This document shows, one piece after another, positions 61,554 to 64,000 of a DNA stretch of 64,000 nt (its first letter is position 1; every line of letters begins with the position of its first letter). Source of the stretch: Caldiserica bacterium UBA646 (GTDB lineage Bacteria; Caldisericota; Caldisericia; Caldisericales; Caldisericaceae). Below the pieces are notes generated by a model. The model made no database searches. It was given only the letters and a program-made list of their open reading frames with translations, and was not told where the DNA came from. The position numbers and the translations under genes were made by a program. Location: assembly GCA_002299965.1 (NCBI GenBank), contig DBOM01000031.1, positions 44,667 to 108,666 of the forward strand. The letters are read 5' to 3'.

Positions 61554-61880
61554 CGTCATTGCGAATCTGCGTAAGCAGGTGTGGCAATCTCTCTTTGTTC
61601 CTACGCTGTACTGGCATTGCAATGATCACATTTTTTTATTTCTCTCTCTTTTGTTTTTCCTTTAAAGGAGTCTCGAGGGAATGTGTCCCTCGATTTAAAA
61701 ATATTACCCTGGGACTGCCACGTCAAAAACGAGATTGCCGCGCCCCTTCGCTTACTTGGCGTAATGCATGCCAAGGAAAAGAGCGCAACGACAAAAAGAC
61801 TGTCGCTTCACGACAATACCAAAACATCAAGGAAAAGAGTGCGGTGACAAAGAGAGGGTCTTTGCGCAATGATTTACTCC
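61554..61880. repeat. Palindromic repeat mosaic (REP/MITE-like)
   Basis: A non-coding stretch of repeated palindromic pieces. CGTCATTGCGA with GTGGCAATCTC (61554-61591) resembles a dispersed element common in many bacterial genomes. The inverse, GAGATTGCCGCG and GCGCAACGAC, appears at 61731-61791. Between them are CATTGCAATG (61615-61624) and a perfect hairpin TCGAGGGA/TCCCTCGA (61673-61693). Further degenerate bits (GTGCGGTGACAAAGAG, TTGCGCAATGA) run to about 61880. Reading frames across it are not protein-like. No other repeat of this kind was noticed in the window. Confidence 0.65.
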
Positions 61881-61955
61881 TTAATTTAAAGAAATTCATT
61901 GATTTTGAATTAGTATAAAAATGTAATATCATAAAGATTGGAAGGGGGTGGAAAT

Positions 61956-64000
61956 ATGTTGAATAAGCGATGGTCAGTCGTAGTCGTAATTATTCTTTTA
62001 TTCGTTTTTATTTTTAGTAATACCGGTTTTTGGAGTTGCTCAAACCTTTTTGCATTTGATGAACTTCCTGATGGAGAATGGGTACCTCTAATTGATAATA
62101 ATCTTATTTTTAATATTACGGACATTGAGATACTTCAAAATGGTGCACTTCTCTGTATTGCGGATGGCAGGATTATAAAGTCTATTGATGCCGGGAATAC
62201 ATTTGTGGATGTTACCGGGAATATTGAAGAGGACGTAAAATTTCTTGTTGCTGACAATAACAAAATATATGCAATTACTTCTTCATTTGTTTACCTCTCA
62301 AGTGATTCTGGTGCAACCTGGAAATTGTTGGAAGAAATAATCGACGATACAATTACGTATGCCTGCGTGTTTAATGGCAATTTGTATATTGGCACTGGAT
62401 CTGGCAAGGTGTTAATGAAAAATCAGTCAGATTTATTTGATACCATTGTAGATGCAAATCTATTAATTGTTAATTGTATTCTACTAGCTAAAAATTATCT
62501 TTACGTTGCGACTATGGATGGACTTTTCTTTGTTAAGGATGGACAGTTGGCCGAAAATACAGCATTTAAGGGAGATAATGTTGCGTTTATAGCGGAATCA
62601 AAAGGCAGTATTCTCGCAATAAAATGGATACTTGGGGGTGAGTCTTTTATTGTTGAATTGTATAAGAGTGAAGACGGGGTCGTGTTTAGCAAGATACATA
62701 AATTTAGCAATACAATAATATACGCGATTGTTCCTGTGGATGATGGGGCTTATCTTGTTTCTTTAACTGCTGGTATTTACTATTCCGGAGATTTAGTTAA
62801 TTGGAGTGTGCCGGTAGGTTTCGGTAGTTTGCCAGATGTTCTCTCTTTTATAATTGATCCAAACAATAAAAAGGCGATGTTTATTGGGTCAGAAAATTCT
62901 ATTTTAAAAAGTACGGATGCAGGGAAAACAGTTAATTCTCTGAAAGAAAGTTTTAATGTTGATACCCTTCTGTTTAATTGTGTTTTATGCAGTGGTGATG
63001 TTGTTTTAGCTGGCACAAGCTGTGGCGTAATGCAAAAAAATGAAAAGGGACAATTTTTTGTTATAGGACTGCCAGACGAAAATATAAATTGCCTTATAGA
63101 ATTCGATTCAAAAATATATGCGGGAAGCGATAATGATGTTTTTGTCCGGATACTTAACAAGTGGAAGCCGTTAGGTATCAATAAGCACATATATGCATTG
63201 GCAAAATCGGATAAAGCACTTTTTATTGGAAGCAGTGACGGAGTATACAGGATGGATAATGCCGGTTTTATAAGAGTAGGAGAAGGGCAGGTGCAAGGGA
63301 ATATATACAGTCTATATATTTCCGGTGAAAAGATATTTGCCGGGACAGGTTTTTCTGAGAACGGCGGGTTGTTCTTTTCAGTAGATAATGGAGAAACCTG
63401 GGAAAAAATACCAGATACGCCCGGTACAGATATCACTTCAATTTTTTATGATCAGCAACAGCTGTTTATCGGTACCTGGGTATTAGGTTTGCTCTATTCA
63501 GAAGACGGGGGGCTTGTGTGGGAAGAAAAAAATAATGGCCTGGCAGATCTCAATATTACCGGTATAAAATATGATTTTAGTAGCGGCATAATGTATTGCA
63601 CTACCTCATTTGGTGTATACTATTCTTTTAACAAAGGGGAGGAGTGGGAACCCCTTGGGAGCGTTCTTTCTTCATCAAGAGTTCTTGACCTATCTATTTG
63701 TAACGACACCATAATTGTTGCTTCCTGGGATGGTTTGTTCCAATGGGAAAAAAATGTGTTCTCAGCAGAGAGTGAAAATCTGTCTGTGTTTTTACACTGG
63801 GATGAATTTCCTGATAAGGTAAAAGTAAGTGGATATGAAGTTTACAGAAGTGCGCAGAACGACACAGAGTGGGAACTTATTAAGGAGTTTGACATCGGGA
63901 ACAATAATTATGTAGACAATAATGTGCAAAATGGGGTAAATTACTACTATTTTGTAAAGAGCTTTGACGACAAAACTCCTCCAAACTATTTTGTCTCAAA
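61956..64000 (+). CDS. Large secreted Asp-box beta-propeller/FN3 protein (3' end beyond window)
   Basis: Open from ATG 61956 (SD GGAAGGGGGTGG) to the window end, 681 codons without a stop. Residues 1-35 form a signal peptide or anchor. The body has repeated Asp-box (BNR-like) turns: SIDAGNTF, SSDSGATWKLL, STDAGKTVN, SVDNGETWEKI and SEDGGLVWEE, the pattern of sialidase/VPS10/Ycf48-type propellers. From about residue 605 a fibronectin type III-like module begins (VKVSGYEVYRSAQND, VNYYYFVKSFDDK). Probably a cell-surface protein; role unknown. Confidence 0.85.
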   Translation, partial: MLNKRWSVVVVIILLFVFIFSNTGFWSCSNLFAFDELPDGEWVPLIDNNLIFNITDIEILQNGALLCIADGRIIKSIDAGNTFVDVTGNIEEDVKFLVADNNKIYAITSSFVYLSSDSGATWKLLEEIIDDTITYACVFNGNLYIGTGSGKVLMKNQSDLFDTIVDANLLIVNCILLAKNYLYVATMDGLFFVKDGQLAENTAFKGDNVAFIAESKGSILAIKWILGGESFIVELYKSEDGVVFSKIHKFSNTIIYAIVPVDDGAYLVSLTAGIYYSGDLVNWSVPVGFGSLPDVLSFIIDPNNKKAMFIGSENSILKSTDAGKTVNSLKESFNVDTLLFNCVLCSGDVVLAGTSCGVMQKNEKGQFFVIGLPDENINCLIEFDSKIYAGSDNDVFVRILNKWKPLGINKHIYALAKSDKALFIGSSDGVYRMDNAGFIRVGEGQVQGNIYSLYISGEKIFAGTGFSENGGLFFSVDNGETWEKIPDTPGTDITSIFYDQQQLFIGTWVLGLLYSEDGGLVWEEKNNGLADLNITGIKYDFSSGIMYCTTSFGVYYSFNKGEEWEPLGSVLSSSRVLDLSICNDTIIVASWDGLFQWEKNVFSAESENLSVFLHWDEFPDKVKVSGYEVYRSAQNDTEWELIKEFDIGNNNYVDNNVQNGVNYYYFVKSFDDKTPPNYFVS

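Noticed and set aside
61511..61918. Plus-strand 135-codon frame
   Set aside because: It is made of the palindromic repeat mosaic, with homopolymer-like Phe/Cys stretches and no SD.

Overview
The window is AT-rich chromosomal DNA from a bacterium, dense with housekeeping genes and short intergenic gaps. S-layer-homology and copper-amine-oxidase-like stalk domains, an LCP (LytR-CpsA-Psr) protein, HrcA, a K+-dependent type membrane pyrophosphatase, formate-THF ligase, a sugar ABC transporter and several radical SAM enzymes suggest a small-genome anaerobe with an S-layer, possibly a deep-branching lineage such as Caldisericota or a Firmicutes/Thermotogota-like group. That placement is inference; there is no rRNA in the window. 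Promoters fit the sigma-70 consensus (TTGACA, 16-18 bp, TATAAT) unusually well.

Layout: 0.2-1.6 kb, B12-radical SAM protein. 1.6-16.1 kb, mostly minus strand: hrcA-mtaB, glnA, HU, lipoprotein-dnaE, nth, two CPA2-type antiporters, a DegV protein, and between them a decayed patch with two tiny ORFs and a frameshifted AttH/CrtC-like lipocalin pseudogene. 16.4-34.9 kb, plus strand: EamA transporter with a coupled leader peptide, fhs-smc, a tagatose-bisphosphate aldolase-like gene, sirtuin and metallo-hydrolase, SLH protein, UPF0182 protein-pncB-rarA, cold-shock protein, topB-like gene and a MobB-like gene. 34.9-36.6 kb: phosphate transporter pit plus DUF47 (minus). 36.7-40.2 kb: sugar ABC permeases and binding protein. 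40.3-43.7 kb: tRNA-Val, thrS, then an L20-type leader with infC-rpmI-rplT. 43.7-47.6 kb: FMN-riboswitch-controlled ribU, diverging from dprA-trmFO-radical SAM. 47.7-51.8 kb: EEP-family protein, udk, M18 aminopeptidase, membrane protein. 51.9-55.3 kb: rpsF-ssb-rpsR-rplI-dnaB followed by six tRNAs. 55.3-58.9 kb: hppA, LCP protein, molybdopterin-domain protein. 58.9-61.4 kb (minus): a TetR-led operon with an SDR and MscS. 61.5-61.9 kb: palindromic repeat mosaic. From 61.956 kb to the window end: a large Asp-box/FN3 secreted protein cut by the window edge.

The most noteworthy signals are regulatory. Several first-in-unit genes lack a Shine-Dalgarno and have a -10 box about 5-7 nt before the start codon, which predicts leaderless mRNAs. 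infC starts with ATT behind a strong SD and follows an attenuator. The FMN riboswitch appears to use the ribU Shine-Dalgarno as its P1 strand, and its promoter interleaves with the divergent dprA promoter. Genes are often coupled by TAATG or ATGA overlaps. I saw no CRISPR array, defence island, prophage or intact insertion sequence, and no convincing novel multi-gene system.
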